A stretch of DNA of 64,000 nt from an uncultured Sphingomonadaceae bacterium (lineage in GTDB: Bacteria; Pseudomonadota; Alphaproteobacteria; Sphingomonadales; Sphingomonadaceae): positions 62,001-126,000 of the forward strand of contig CAIQHF010000029.1 of the NCBI GenBank assembly GCA_903871605.1, written 5' to 3'. The translations under genes were made by a program, and so were the position numbers. Each line of letters starts with the position of its first letter. Position 1 is the stretch's first letter. Under the pieces are notes generated by a model that did not search any database, had not been told where the DNA came from, and saw only the letters and a program-made list of their open reading frames with translations. This document shows, piece by piece, positions 27,164 to 34,533 of this stretch.

Positions 27164-27207
27164 TCTATTTTGCTTGATACAAGCACCTGAATGGAGCCGA
27201 TCGCACG

Positions 27208-27522
27208 ATGATCTTTCTCTGCCCCGCCGCCGATGTGCCGCCAGGCGGATGTCGCCGCCATTCGCGCGGACGCCATGGCGCGCTGGCGCTGTTCAACCTC
27301 GACGGGCGCTTCTATGCGACCGACGATCGCTGCTCGCACGGCAATGCCTCCTTGTCGGAGGGCGATGTCGACGAAGGCGTCGTCTATTGTCCGCTGCACG
27401 CCGGCGGCTTCGACATCGCGACCGGCGAACCGGTGCATCCGCCCTGCGACGAGCCGATCCGCTCCTACCCGCTGCACGTGCAAGACGGCGGTCTCTATAT
27501 GCTGCCCGATCCCGAAGCGTAG
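27208..27522 (+). CDS. Rieske-type ferredoxin
   Basis: A 104-residue Rieske [2Fe-2S] ferredoxin with ligands Cys42-x-His44 and Cys61-x2-His64 (RCSHGNASLS, YCPLHAGGFD), usual length for the electron-carrier component of ring-hydroxylating oxygenases. It is divergent from the Rieske alpha subunit at 25853-27127 and is its probable partner. The 3' end overlaps that of the convergent MFS gene by 28 bp. No ferredoxin reductase gene is present in the window, so reducing power must come from elsewhere. Confidence 0.9.
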   Translation: MIFLCPAADVPPGGCRRHSRGRHGALALFNLDGRFYATDDRCSHGNASLSEGDVDEGVVYCPLHAGGFDIATGEPVHPPCDEPIRSYPLHVQDGGLYMLPDPEA

Positions 27523-28739
27523 CGGGCCGGATAGCGGCCGAGCAGCGTGAAGACGACCGCATTATAGGCGAGCATCGCGCCGACGACGTAGAGCGCGGGG
27601 GCGTAGCTGCCGGTTCGGTCGAACGCCAGATTGAGCCCGATCGGCGCCAGCGCGTTCGCACATAGCACGCCCGTGAACGCGATGCCGGTGATCGTGCCCA
27701 TCGAACGCAACCCGAAATAGCGCGACAGGATATAGGCCATCACGCTGAACTCCGAGCCGAGCCCGATACCCGTCAGCGTGCCCGCGAGCAGCAGCATCGG
27801 GAAGCTGTGCGCCTGCGCCAGCACGATCACGCCGACCGCGGCGACCGCATAGAAAGGCGCCGCGACGCGCGGGCGGGCGCTGCGATCGAGCAGATAGCCG
27901 ACCAGCGGCTCCCACACCGTGCAGATCATCGCGAAGACCGCGATCACCGTGGTCGCCTGCGCCAGGCTGAGACCGCGTGCGAGCATGATCGGCACGGTGT
28001 TGGCGAACACCGCTGTCAGGCTGCCCGCGGCGATCGGCACCGCGCTGAAGATCAGCCAGAACAGCGACGAGCGCATCGTCTCGCCGACCGTCATGCCGGT
28101 CAGCATATCGTCCTCGGCCACCCCCGCCGCAGCGAGCGCGGCGGGCGGGTGCAGCGTCAGCCACGCGACCGGCAAACCGACGAGCAACACGACCAGCCCG
28201 ATCCCGACAAAAGCGCCGCGAAAGCCGAAATGAACCATCAGCAGCGCAGCCAGCATCGGCAGGATCGTCGCGCCGACGCCATTGCCGATGCCGCTGGTCA
28301 GCCCCATCCAGAAGCCGCGCCCCGCGTCGAACCATTCCGAGACCAGCTTGGACAGCACCATGTTGCTGGGCAAGGCACCGACCGCGCCGGTCAGCGCGAA
28401 CATCAGATAATAGACTGGCGCGTTCGGCGGGATCGCCGACAGGCCGATGATCGCGAGGCCGAGCAGCAGGAAGCCCGAGACCAGCACCGGCCGCGCGCCC
28501 CAGCGATCGGCCAGGCGCCCGGCGACCGGGAGCATCACGCCGGTCGCGAGCGACAGCGCGGTGAACGCACCGGCGACCGCGGTGCGCGTCCAGCCGAATT
28601 CCTGCGAGATCGGCACGAGGAAGATGCCGAAGATCGCGCAGACGCTGGAATTGATCCCGAGCAGATTGCCGATCGTCGTGCCGAAGACGATCTTCGCCGC
28701 GTCGGCGCGCGTCGGGCCCTGTGCCGCCGTGCCATGCAT
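27495..28739 (-). CDS. MFS transporter (monocarboxylate/oxalate-type)
   Basis: A 414-residue major facilitator with twelve predicted membrane segments and the typical RWGARP loop between helices 2 and 3. I chose ATG 28739, with GGGGAG seven bases upstream; the frame is open to 28955 but lacks a better start. It is divergent from the isochorismatase-fold gene at 28867. It probably carries an organic acid, amide or intermediate across the inner membrane. Confidence 0.86.
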   Translation of the reverse strand: MHGTAAQGPTRADAAKIVFGTTIGNLLGINSSVCAIFGIFLVPISQEFGWTRTAVAGAFTALSLATGVMLPVAGRLADRWGARPVLVSGFLLLGLAIIGLSAIPPNAPVYYLMFALTGAVGALPSNMVLSKLVSEWFDAGRGFWMGLTSGIGNGVGATILPMLAALLMVHFGFRGAFVGIGLVVLLVGLPVAWLTLHPPAALAAAGVAEDDMLTGMTVGETMRSSLFWLIFSAVPIAAGSLTAVFANTVPIMLARGLSLAQATTVIAVFAMICTVWEPLVGYLLDRSARPRVAAPFYAVAAVGVIVLAQAHSFPMLLLAGTLTGIGLGSEFSVMAYILSRYFGLRSMGTITGIAFTGVLCANALAPIGLNLAFDRTGSYAPALYVVGAMLAYNAVVFTLLGRYPARYASGSGSI

Positions 28740-28866
28740 TCCGCTACTCCCCGAGGGTTCGCGGTTATAATGCATGTGCGAAGATGCAAGTCCAGTCTTG
28801 AACGAATTGCCGGATAATCTACCGTGCATAACGAACGATGCGGTGCAGCGAATCTGGAGCCCAAAG

Positions 28867-29559
28867 ATGACCGCCGAAGCCGCAGCGCACATCGATGCCG
28901 TTCCCCGCGGCTTCGCGCTCGACGCGCGCCGCGGCGCGCTGGTCGTGATCGACATGCAGCATGACTTCCTCTCGACGGGCGGCTGGATCGACGCGCTCGG
29001 GCTCGACGTCGGTCTGCTCGCGCCGGTGACGACGGTGGTCGCCTCGCTGATCGCCGCGACGCGCCGCGCCGGTGTCCAGATCGTCTATACGCGCGAGGGC
29101 TATCGCGCCGATCTGGCCGATTGTCCGCCGCTCAAGCGCGCGCGGGGCGTGCCCCCGATCGGCGCTGCGGGCCCGCGCGGTCGCCACATGATCCAGGGCG
29201 AGCCGGGCAATGCGATCGTCCCCCAGCTCGCGCCGCAGGACGGCGACATCGTCATCGACAAGCCCGGCGCTGGTGCCTTCCACGCGACGCTGCTCGATCA
29301 GATCCTGCGGCTGCGCGGGATCACGCATCTGATGGTCTGCGGCGTCACTGCCGACGTCTGCGTCAACGCGACGCTCTACGAGGCCAATGACCGCGGCTAC
29401 GAATGCCTGCTGATCGCCGACGCGACGGGCAGCTACGATCATTATTCGACGCCCGCGGTGATCACGATGGTCGCCAACGGGGTGATCGGCTGCACCGCCC
29501 CCGCCGTCGCCGTGATCGCGGCGCTCGACACCCTCAGCGCAGCGAGGCCCCGGCCATGA
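28867..29559 (+). CDS. Isochorismatase-family amidohydrolase (biuret/ureidoacrylate hydrolase-like)
   Basis: A 230-residue cysteine hydrolase with triad Asp29 (VVIDMQ), Lys132 (VIDKPGAGAF) and Cys165 (GVTADVCVNAT). The motifs TREGYRADLADCPP and DKPGAGAFHAT resemble enzymes annotated as biuret or ureidoacrylate amidohydrolases rather than nicotinamidases. The ATG at 28867 has GGAG seven bases upstream. Its stop overlaps the start of the flavin monooxygenase (ATGA), the reverse order of the RutA-RutB-like pair at the left end of the window, so the island carries two monooxygenase-hydrolase couples. Confidence 0.86.
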   Translation: MTAEAAAHIDAVPRGFALDARRGALVVIDMQHDFLSTGGWIDALGLDVGLLAPVTTVVASLIAATRRAGVQIVYTREGYRADLADCPPLKRARGVPPIGAAGPRGRHMIQGEPGNAIVPQLAPQDGDIVIDKPGAGAFHATLLDQILRLRGITHLMVCGVTADVCVNATLYEANDRGYECLLIADATGSYDHYSTPAVITMVANGVIGCTAPAVAVIAALDTLSAARPRP

Positions 29560-30869
29560 CCAAGAAATTTCACCTCGGCTGGTTCACCAACTTCACCCCC
29601 GATCCGTGGAACGGTCCCTTCGCCAACGGCGGCCGCCCATGGGACGGGCGCTTCTTCGTCGAGATGGCGCAGGCGCTCGAACGCGCCTGCTTCGATTACC
29701 TGCTGCTCGAGGACAAGCTGCTGGTGCCCGAGACCTATGGCGGTACCAGCGAGGTCTATCTCAAACATGCGATGGGAATGGTCCCCAAGAACGACCCCGC
29801 CCCGCTCGCCGCGCTGATCGCGGGCGCGACCTCGAAGCTGGGCATCGTCGCGACGCTGTCGACGATGGCCTATCCGCCGTTCATGCTGGCGCGGCTCGCC
29901 TCGACGATCGACAGCATCGCCGGCGGGCGCTTCGGCTGGAACATCGTCACCAGCGCGGAGAATGGCGCGGCGCAGAATTTCGGGCTCGCCGAGCTGCCGC
30001 CGCGCGAGCTGCGCTACGACATGGCGCACGAATATATGGATGTCGTGACGCGGCTCTGGCGCTCGTGGGAGCCCGACGCGATCGTCGTCGACCGCGACAC
30101 CGCAACCTATGCCGACTTCACCAAGGTGCGCAGCATCGACTTCGAGGGGCGCTTCTTCTCGTGTAAGGGCCCGCTCAACAGCGCGCCCTCGCCGCAGGTC
30201 GTGCCGACGCTGGTGCAGGCCGGCGGCTCGCCCAAGGGCCGCGACTTCGCCGCGCGCTATGCCGATTCGATCGTCGCCGCCGCTGACGGCATCGAGGGCA
30301 TGAAGGAATATCGCGACGACATCCGCGCCCGCGCCGCCAGCCACGGCCGCGATCCCGACGACATCAAGATACTCTTCATGATCGCGCCCGTGCTCGGCGA
30401 CACCGAGGCGGAGGCGCGCGACCGCTACGATCGCATGGTCGCTGATCCGCATTTCCTCGAACAGTCGCTCGCGTTCATCGCGGGGATCACCGATCTCGAC
30501 TTTTCGGCTTATGCGCTCGACAAGCCGTTGCCCGGCCGTCTCGTCACCAATGGCGAGCAAGGCTCGCTCGACGCCTTCCAGCAGCATGGCAGCGGCAAGA
30601 CGCTGCGCGAGCTGGTCACCGAGGCATCGGGCGGGCTTGCCGCCTCGATCGAGCTGATCGGCACGCCCGATCAGGTCGCCGACAAGATGGGCGAAGCGAT
30701 GGATGCGGTCGGCGGCGACGGCTTCCTGATCACGACGCCCGGCCAAGCGGTCAATCGCCGCACGATCGCCGAAGTCTGCGACGGGCTCGTCCCCGCGCTG
30801 CAACGCCGCGGGCTGGTGCGGAAGGAATATAGCCACCAGCTGCTGCGGGACAATCTGCGCGCGTTCTGA
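29556..30869 (+). CDS. FMN-dependent monooxygenase, NtaA/SnaA/DmoA type
   Basis: A 437-residue luciferase-like monooxygenase of the nitrilotriacetate/dimethylsulfide/pristinamycin monooxygenase group. Seen: HLGWFTNF at the start, the FGWNIVTS segment, the FFSCKGPLNSAPSPQ motif and VQAGGSPKGRDFAARYAD, which lines the FMN pocket in this family. It oxidises its substrate with reduced FMN from a separate reductase, which I do not see here. Coupled by a 4-bp overlap to the isochorismatase-fold hydrolase. Substrates of the family include aminocarboxylates and N-heterocycles. Confidence 0.9.
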   Translation: MTKKFHLGWFTNFTPDPWNGPFANGGRPWDGRFFVEMAQALERACFDYLLLEDKLLVPETYGGTSEVYLKHAMGMVPKNDPAPLAALIAGATSKLGIVATLSTMAYPPFMLARLASTIDSIAGGRFGWNIVTSAENGAAQNFGLAELPPRELRYDMAHEYMDVVTRLWRSWEPDAIVVDRDTATYADFTKVRSIDFEGRFFSCKGPLNSAPSPQVVPTLVQAGGSPKGRDFAARYADSIVAAADGIEGMKEYRDDIRARAASHGRDPDDIKILFMIAPVLGDTEAEARDRYDRMVADPHFLEQSLAFIAGITDLDFSAYALDKPLPGRLVTNGEQGSLDAFQQHGSGKTLRELVTEASGGLAASIELIGTPDQVADKMGEAMDAVGGDGFLITTPGQAVNRRTIAEVCDGLVPALQRRGLVRKEYSHQLLRDNLRAF

Positions 30870-30879
30870 TTCTCCTCAC

Positions 30880-30960
30880 CGTTCGCACTGAGCGAAGTCG
30901 ACGTGCATATTGCGAACGCTGCGTTTGCGGCACCTCCTGCGACTTCGCTCAGGACGAACG
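30880..30960. repeat. Long inverted repeat between convergent genes
   Basis: Arms of 21 bases at 30880-30900 (CGTTCGCACTGAGCGAAGTC...) and 30940-30960 (...ACTTCGCTCAGGACGAACG) are complementary except for about two positions. The AGCGAAGTCG type of repeat is common between genes of sphingomonads. It probably serves as a bidirectional terminator for the converging monooxygenase and amidase genes. Confidence 0.65.
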
Positions 30961-30977
30961 GAGAGTGGGATTACGCC

Positions 30978-32327
30978 CTAGTCCGTCACCGCCGGCACCG
31001 CGACCAATCCTTCTGCGATGAGGTGACGCGCCGCCGCGAACAGCGTCGTCTCGGCACCGGGCGCGGCAATCAGCTGAATACCCAATGGCAGCAGCCCGTC
31101 ATGTGCAAGCGGCAGCACCAGCGCGGGAAGCCCCATCAGGCTGATCGGCTGCGTATAGATGCCAAGATGGCTGCGCGCGCGTACAGGTGCGCCGTCGAAC
31201 ATCATCGTCGGATCAACGACCGTCGGCGCGACGCCGGGAACGGCGGGCGAGACGAGCACGTCGCTCAGCTCGAACTGCGCGCGCGACCGCGCCGCGATCC
31301 ACTGGCGGAAGCGTTGCGCGCGCAGATAGTCGTCGGCAGGCAGCAGCAGCCCGGCGAGCAGCCGGTCACGCGTCGCGGGATCGAACGCCATCGCATCCTG
31401 CTCGAGCCGCGCGCGGTGGAAATTGGCACCCTCGGCGGCGATGATCACCGACGCGGCCGCCCGCGCCAGCTCGGCATATTGCAGCTCGCGCCCGACACGG
31501 ACCTGCTCGCGCCACAGCGGCGCCAGCGCCGCGCGCATTGCATCGGTGATATTGCGATCGAACCAGCCCAGCATCCGCCCGAAGCGCAGCTCGCCGCGTG
31601 GCAGTTCGGCGCGCTCGGGCGCACCCTGGCGCAATATGGCGCGGACGAGCACGAGATCGCCCAGATCGCGCGCCAGCGCGCCGACGACGTCGAGGCTGTG
31701 GACAAACGGCAGGCAACCCTCGCGCGGTAGATCGCCATAGGTCGGCTTGAGCCCGATCACGCCGCACAGCGCGGCGGGGACACGCAGCGAGCCGTTGGTG
31801 TCGAAGGCAAGCGAGACCGGTACGCAACCCGCCGCGACCGCCGCTGCCGATCCGCCCGCGGCACCACCGGCGAGGCGATCGGGGTCGTGCGGGTTGCGCG
31901 TCGTGCCGTAGTGCGCGTTGACGGTGACGAAGCCGTAGCCGAACTCGTCCATGTTCTGCGTGCCGACGAGCACCGCGCCTGCCGCCTCGAGCAGCTGGAC
32001 CGCCTTGGCGTCGCCGTGCGCAAACGGGCCGCTGGCCCGGATCAGCGAGCCGGCCGTCGTCACCTGCCCCGAGACATCGAACATGTCCGCTACGCCGAAC
32101 GGGACACCGGCGAGCGGCCCGGGATCGAGCCCGGCGGCGACGATCTTGTCGATCGCCTCGGCGCGCAGCAGCGCGCGGCTGCGCAGGACGTGCGTGAAAC
32201 CGCTTCGATCGCGCCCCAATCGCTCGATGTGCGCAAGCGCACTCTCGCAGACCGCACGCGCGCTGAGCGCGCCGGCGCGGACCTGCGCGGCAAGCGCGGC
32301 GGCGGTATCGCGGTGAAGCGCGGTCAC
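30978..32327 (-). CDS. AtzE-like amidase-fold protein lacking two catalytic residues
   Basis: A 449-residue amidase-signature protein of the AtzE type (1-carboxybiuret hydrolase relatives; compare [13 protein letters not shown] and [12 protein letters not shown]). The Ser-cisSer-Lys triad is broken: the Lys position is Ala80 ([10 protein letters not shown]), the cis-Ser position is Ala157 ([10 protein letters not shown]), and only the nucleophile position Ser180 (DTNGSLR) remains. The rest of the fold looks intact and in frame, so this may be a pseudoenzyme or use another mechanism. The GTG start at 32327 overlaps the stop of an AtzG-like small gene. Contrast with the intact amidase at 21900-23348. 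Confidence 0.85.
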   Translation of the reverse strand: MTALHRDTAAALAAQVRAGALSARAVCESALAHIERLGRDRSGFTHVLRSRALLRAEAIDKIVAAGLDPGPLAGVPFGVADMFDVSGQVTTAGSLIRASGPFAHGDAKAVQLLEAAGAVLVGTQNMDEFGYGFVTVNAHYGTTRNPHDPDRLAGGAAGGSAAAVAAGCVPVSLAFDTNGSLRVPAALCGVIGLKPTYGDLPREGCLPFVHSLDVVGALARDLGDLVLVRAILRQGAPERAELPRGELRFGRMLGWFDRNITDAMRAALAPLWREQVRVGRELQYAELARAAASVIIAAEGANFHRARLEQDAMAFDPATRDRLLAGLLLPADDYLRAQRFRQWIAARSRAQFELSDVLVSPAVPGVAPTVVDPTMMFDGAPVRARSHLGIYTQPISLMGLPALVLPLAHDGLLPLGIQLIAAPGAETTLFAAARHLIAEGLVAVPAVTD

Positions 32328-32527
32328 ACCCGGAATTCCAATGCGGAGCGGCTATGATCGTCGAGCGGGAACGTCCTGAGCACCGCGACATGATCCTGCA
32401 GGACGATCAGATTGGCGACGATGCCGGGGATGCATTCCACCGGTGCGGAGATCCCGGCCTCGGCGAGGCGCGCAGCGACACCGGCCTCGGTCGGCCGTCG
32501 CGGCCCGGTTTCGATGTCGCCGCTCAA
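32324..32527 (-). CDS. AtzG-like (DUF4089/GatC-type) partner of the AtzE-like protein
   Basis: A 67-residue protein starting from TTG 32527, which has AGGAG six bases upstream; an ATG at 32611 gives a longer N-terminus with no ribosome site. The segment PVECIPGIVANLIVLQDHV and the following [15 protein letters not shown] match the pattern of AtzG/DUF4089 proteins: a helix pair with PxC-xxGVxxNLxxLxxH and a C-terminal acidic/FRP-like tail. AtzG wraps around AtzE much as GatC does around GatA. The 4-bp overlap (GTGA) with the amidase gene supports a complex. This gene is easy to miss because of its start codon. Confidence 0.72.
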   Translation of the reverse strand: MSGDIETGPRRPTEAGVAARLAEAGISAPVECIPGIVANLIVLQDHVAVLRTFPLDDHSRSALEFRV

Positions 32528-32677
32528 CCTGCTCTCCTCTTCGCCGACGGACTTGTCGCGACAGCCCCGTCTCGGCTCGTCTCTATAGGCCGCGCGATGC
32601 GGAGCGCTCAAGCCAGCATGTCGCCACCGACGGCATCGGGCCGACGGCCCATGCCCTTCGGCAGGCGGGTGCGGACG

Positions 32678-33061
32678 CTAGATCCGTCGCTGCGCAAATC
32701 CCTTTTCGCGGCCGCCGCCGCCCTTGCTGTCCGGATCGGGCTCCTCGATCTGCCCAGTGCCGCCACCGCCTGCGCCCGATCCCGAACCGGTCGCAGCGCC
32801 CGTCGTCAGGCCGGCGGGCTTTCCACGATGCGCAGCCTCGGGCTCCTCGGGATCGCCTTGCGACGCGCCTGCGCTACGCCCACGCGCGGTCCCGCCCGGG
32901 GGCAGCGCGTCGTCGCGGTCACTACGCGGTGGACCGGCGCCGGCGCCATCCTGACGCTCCCCGATCGGCTTGTCCGCGACATAGGGCGCGACCGGCTGCG
33001 CGCGGTCGGGCGCGGGTCCGCCGATTGCGTTCAACCGCGGCTTGGCCTTCTCATCGGCCAT
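32678..33061 (-). CDS. Low-complexity, probably disordered protein
   Basis: A 127-residue protein dominated by Gly, Pro, Ala, Asp, Glu and charged residues (for example GAATGSGSGAGGGGTG), without hydrophobic segments. No family recognised. Coding status is supported by AAGGAG seven bases before ATG 33061 and by the divergent position relative to the OsmC gene. Such short disordered proteins are frequent near stress genes in sphingomonads. The function is unknown. Confidence 0.55.
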   Translation of the reverse strand: MADEKAKPRLNAIGGPAPDRAQPVAPYVADKPIGERQDGAGAGPPRSDRDDALPPGGTARGRSAGASQGDPEEPEAAHRGKPAGLTTGAATGSGSGAGGGGTGQIEEPDPDSKGGGGREKGFAQRRI

Positions 33062-33131
33062 GGCGTCTCTCCTTGCTGTGGCACTATAAGGTTCAGCGCG
33101 GTCAACGCACCGATCGGCGGGACGGACCCCC

Positions 33132-33155
33132 GAACCATCTGCCGCACGACACGTT
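33132..33155 (+). promoter_or_regulatory. Candidate EcfG-type promoter of the OsmC gene
   Basis: GAAC (preceded by C instead of G), 16 bases, then CGTT. The alphaproteobacterial general stress sigma factor EcfG recognises GGAAC-N16/17-CGTT. The site is 51 bp ahead of the OsmC start, and OsmC genes are typical stress genes. Confidence 0.5.
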
Positions 33156-33206
33156 GGAGCGCAGTTCCCTGCACCGCACGACGGCGCTCATCCCAAGGAG
33201 ACGACC

Positions 33207-33632
33207 ATGATCCGTACCGGCACCGCGCATTATGAAGGCCTCGGCAAGGCCGGCAAAGGCCGCGTCTCTACGCAGTCGGGCGTGCTCTCCGACGCACGTT
33301 ACGACTTCAACACGCGCTTCGAGAATGAGCCGGGCACCAACCCCGAAGAGCTCGTCGCGGCCGCACACGCCTCCTGTTTCACGATGGCGCTGAGCTTCGC
33401 GCTCGCCGGCGCCGGCTATACCGACGGCACGCTCGACACCAAGGCGGCGGTGACGCTCGACAAGGATGGCGAGGGCTTCACGGTGACCAAATCCGCGCTG
33501 ACGCTGACCGCGAAGATTCCCGGCATCGCGCAGGCGGAATTCGACCAGATCACCGCAGCGGCCAAGGCGGGCTGCCCGATTTCGAAGCTGCTCAAGGCGG
33601 AGATCACGCTCGACGCGACGCTGGGCAACTGA
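33207..33632 (+). CDS. OsmC-family peroxiredoxin
   Basis: A 141-residue OsmC-type hydroperoxidase (osmotically inducible branch). The two redox cysteines of the family are seen in [12 protein letters not shown] and [17 protein letters not shown] precedes the start. It reduces organic hydroperoxides in the cytoplasm. A promoter resembling EcfG sites lies upstream. Confidence 0.93.
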   Translation: MIRTGTAHYEGLGKAGKGRVSTQSGVLSDARYDFNTRFENEPGTNPEELVAAAHASCFTMALSFALAGAGYTDGTLDTKAAVTLDKDGEGFTVTKSALTLTAKIPGIAQAEFDQITAAAKAGCPISKLLKAEITLDATLGN

Positions 33633-33659
33633 GGCGAAGCCCGCATCGGACGCCAGACA

Positions 33660-33696
33660 GAGAAAGACCGCCGGGACGGCGTGCGCCCCGGCGGTC
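33660..33696 (-). terminator. Terminator between OsmC and the minus-strand micro-unit
   Basis: A stem of GACCGCCGGG with CCCGGCGGTC (33666-33675 and 33687-33696). On the minus strand it is followed by TTTCTCTG, and on the plus strand by TCGCATGG without a T-run. So the terminator is best oriented for the minus-strand unit starting near 33850, although it may also end OsmC transcription. Confidence 0.7.
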
Positions 33697-33761
33697 TCGC
33701 ATGGTCAGCGGCCGGATGGTCCAGCCCGGAAGACCCTGGTCGCGGCTAGCAGCCCGCAGGC

Positions 33762-33818
33762 TTAGCGCGACATCTCCCGAACGGACAAAACCGACCCCTT
33801 AGCTGAACCATGAGACAT
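33762..33818 (-). CDS. 18-codon small ORF with perfect Shine-Dalgarno
   Basis: ATG at 33818 codes MSHGSAKGSVLSVREMSR then TAA. It is preceded by AAAGGAGGTGA (33832-33822), eleven bases complementary to the 3' end of 16S rRNA, six bases before the ATG counted from GGAGG. A possible promoter lies at 33855-33883 and a terminator at 33660-33696, giving a predicted transcript of about 190 nt. It might encode a micro-protein or a leader-type peptide, or be a small RNA that engages ribosomes. I know no family for it. Confidence 0.5.
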   Translation of the reverse strand: MSHGSAKGSVLSVREMSR

Positions 33819-33854
33819 CGGTCACCTCCTTTCGCTCGTTGATAGGACACGGCG

Positions 33855-33883
33855 AATCTGAATCATCGGCGGCGGCGATGCAA
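33855..33883 (-). promoter_or_regulatory. Candidate promoter of the small ORF unit
   Basis: Minus-strand TTGCAT, 17-base spacer, CAGATT, ending about 25 bases before the ribosome site. The -35 box is close to consensus and the -10 box weak. It lies directly after the DUF3175 stop codon. Confidence 0.35.
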
Positions 33884-33902
33884 GCGGTTTCTTGAGCGGC
33901 GA

Positions 33903-34178
33903 TCACGCCCTGCCGGACGCCTTGCGCAGCTCGTCCTTCGCGACCTCCAGCGTCGCCTTGCGTTCGGCGGGAAGGTCCTTGCCGGCGCGATTGATGTAGA
34001 AGGTCAGCATCGACATCGCGGACTGGAAAGGCGTCCCCTTGCGCCTCCGGCTTTGCTCCGCCGAGCGCTTGAGCGACGCAGCGATGCGGGCGGGGTCATC
34101 GAGCGTGAACACGTCCGGCTCGAGATCGAGCGCGTCGCTATGCGCGGTGACCTGCTGCGACCATTTCTCCGTCGTCAT
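33903..34178 (-). CDS. DUF3175-domain protein
   Basis: A 91-residue protein that spans the whole DUF3175 family pattern: KWSQQVTxxSDALDLEP near the start, then FTLDDPARIAASLKRSAE and KGTPFQSAMSMLTFYINRAGK. Function unknown; in other genomes the family accompanies stress genes. I chose ATG 34178; a TTG at 34184 overlaps the upstream stop (TTGA). It is the last gene of a three-gene minus-strand operon with two micro-proteins. Confidence 0.82.
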   Translation of the reverse strand: MTTEKWSQQVTAHSDALDLEPDVFTLDDPARIAASLKRSAEQSRRRKGTPFQSAMSMLTFYINRAGKDLPAERKATLEVAKDELRKASGRA

Positions 34179-34180
34179 CG

Positions 34181-34330
34181 TCAATGCGCCTTGAAATAGG
34201 CGATCTGGCGTTCGTGTGTCTGCGCCGCCTGCTTGATGTCGAACGTGCCGGGATTGCAGCGTTTGCCGGTTTCGGGATCGGTCCTTCGCGCATGGATGCG
34301 ATACGCGCCCGATCTGAGTTTGCGGATCAT
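34181..34330 (-). CDS. 49-residue basic micro-protein
   Basis: The protein begins MIRKLRSGAYRIHARRTDP and continues TGKRCNPGTFDIKQAAQTH, ending QIAYFKAH. It resembles a widespread small conserved type with a K/R-rich beta-hairpin (xRKLxSGxYRxxxRxxDPxTGKRxNxGTF) and a short helix. GGAG lies seven bases before ATG 34330; ATG 34336 is also possible. Its stop lies two bases before the DUF3175 ATG. It shares the M[IV]RKL-x-x-G-x-Y start with the gene just upstream. No function known. Confidence 0.68.
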   Translation of the reverse strand: MIRKLRSGAYRIHARRTDPETGKRCNPGTFDIKQAAQTHERQIAYFKAH

Positions 34331-34343
34331 CGCCATTCTCCGA

Positions 34344-34484
34344 TCAGGCTTTTCGAAACAGCGCCTTCTTGTTGGCGTCGTGGCGCTTTTCCGTCTCGAT
34401 ATCGATCGGGCGGATTCGGTTCACCGGCGCGACCGCAGGATCGCGACCGAGCACATAGTGACCGTCTTCGAGTTTGCGGACCAT
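34344..34484 (-). CDS. 46-residue micro-protein
   Basis: The first gene of the operon: MVRKLEDGHYVLGRDPAVAP followed by VNRIRPIDIETEKRHDANKK and LFRKA. GGAG lies seven bases upstream of ATG 34484, and a candidate EcfG promoter ends about 25 bases before it. The opening M-V-R-K-L-x-x-G-x-Y is shared with the next gene, thirteen bases downstream, which suggests a pair of related small proteins with different C-termini. Function unknown. Confidence 0.6.
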   Translation of the reverse strand: MVRKLEDGHYVLGRDPAVAPVNRIRPIDIETEKRHDANKKALFRKA

Positions 34485-34508
34485 TTCAGCGCTCCTCTCT
34501 GCAGAGAA

Positions 34509-34533
34509 AACGCCCGGGCAGGCGCTCGGTGCC
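34509..34533 (-). promoter_or_regulatory. Candidate EcfG-type promoter of the micro-protein/DUF3175 operon
   Basis: Minus-strand GGCAC, 16 bases, CGTT. This differs from the GGAAC-N16/17-CGTT consensus at one base. It is well placed for transcription starting near 34502, ahead of the micro-protein at 34484. It begins directly after the upstream lipoprotein stop. Confidence 0.45.

Noticed and set aside
33822-33832. TCACCTCCTTT on the plus strand resembling the 3' end of 16S rRNA
   Set aside because: Only this short anti-Shine-Dalgarno string matches; there is no rRNA sequence around it. It is better explained as the reverse strand of a perfect ribosome-binding site.
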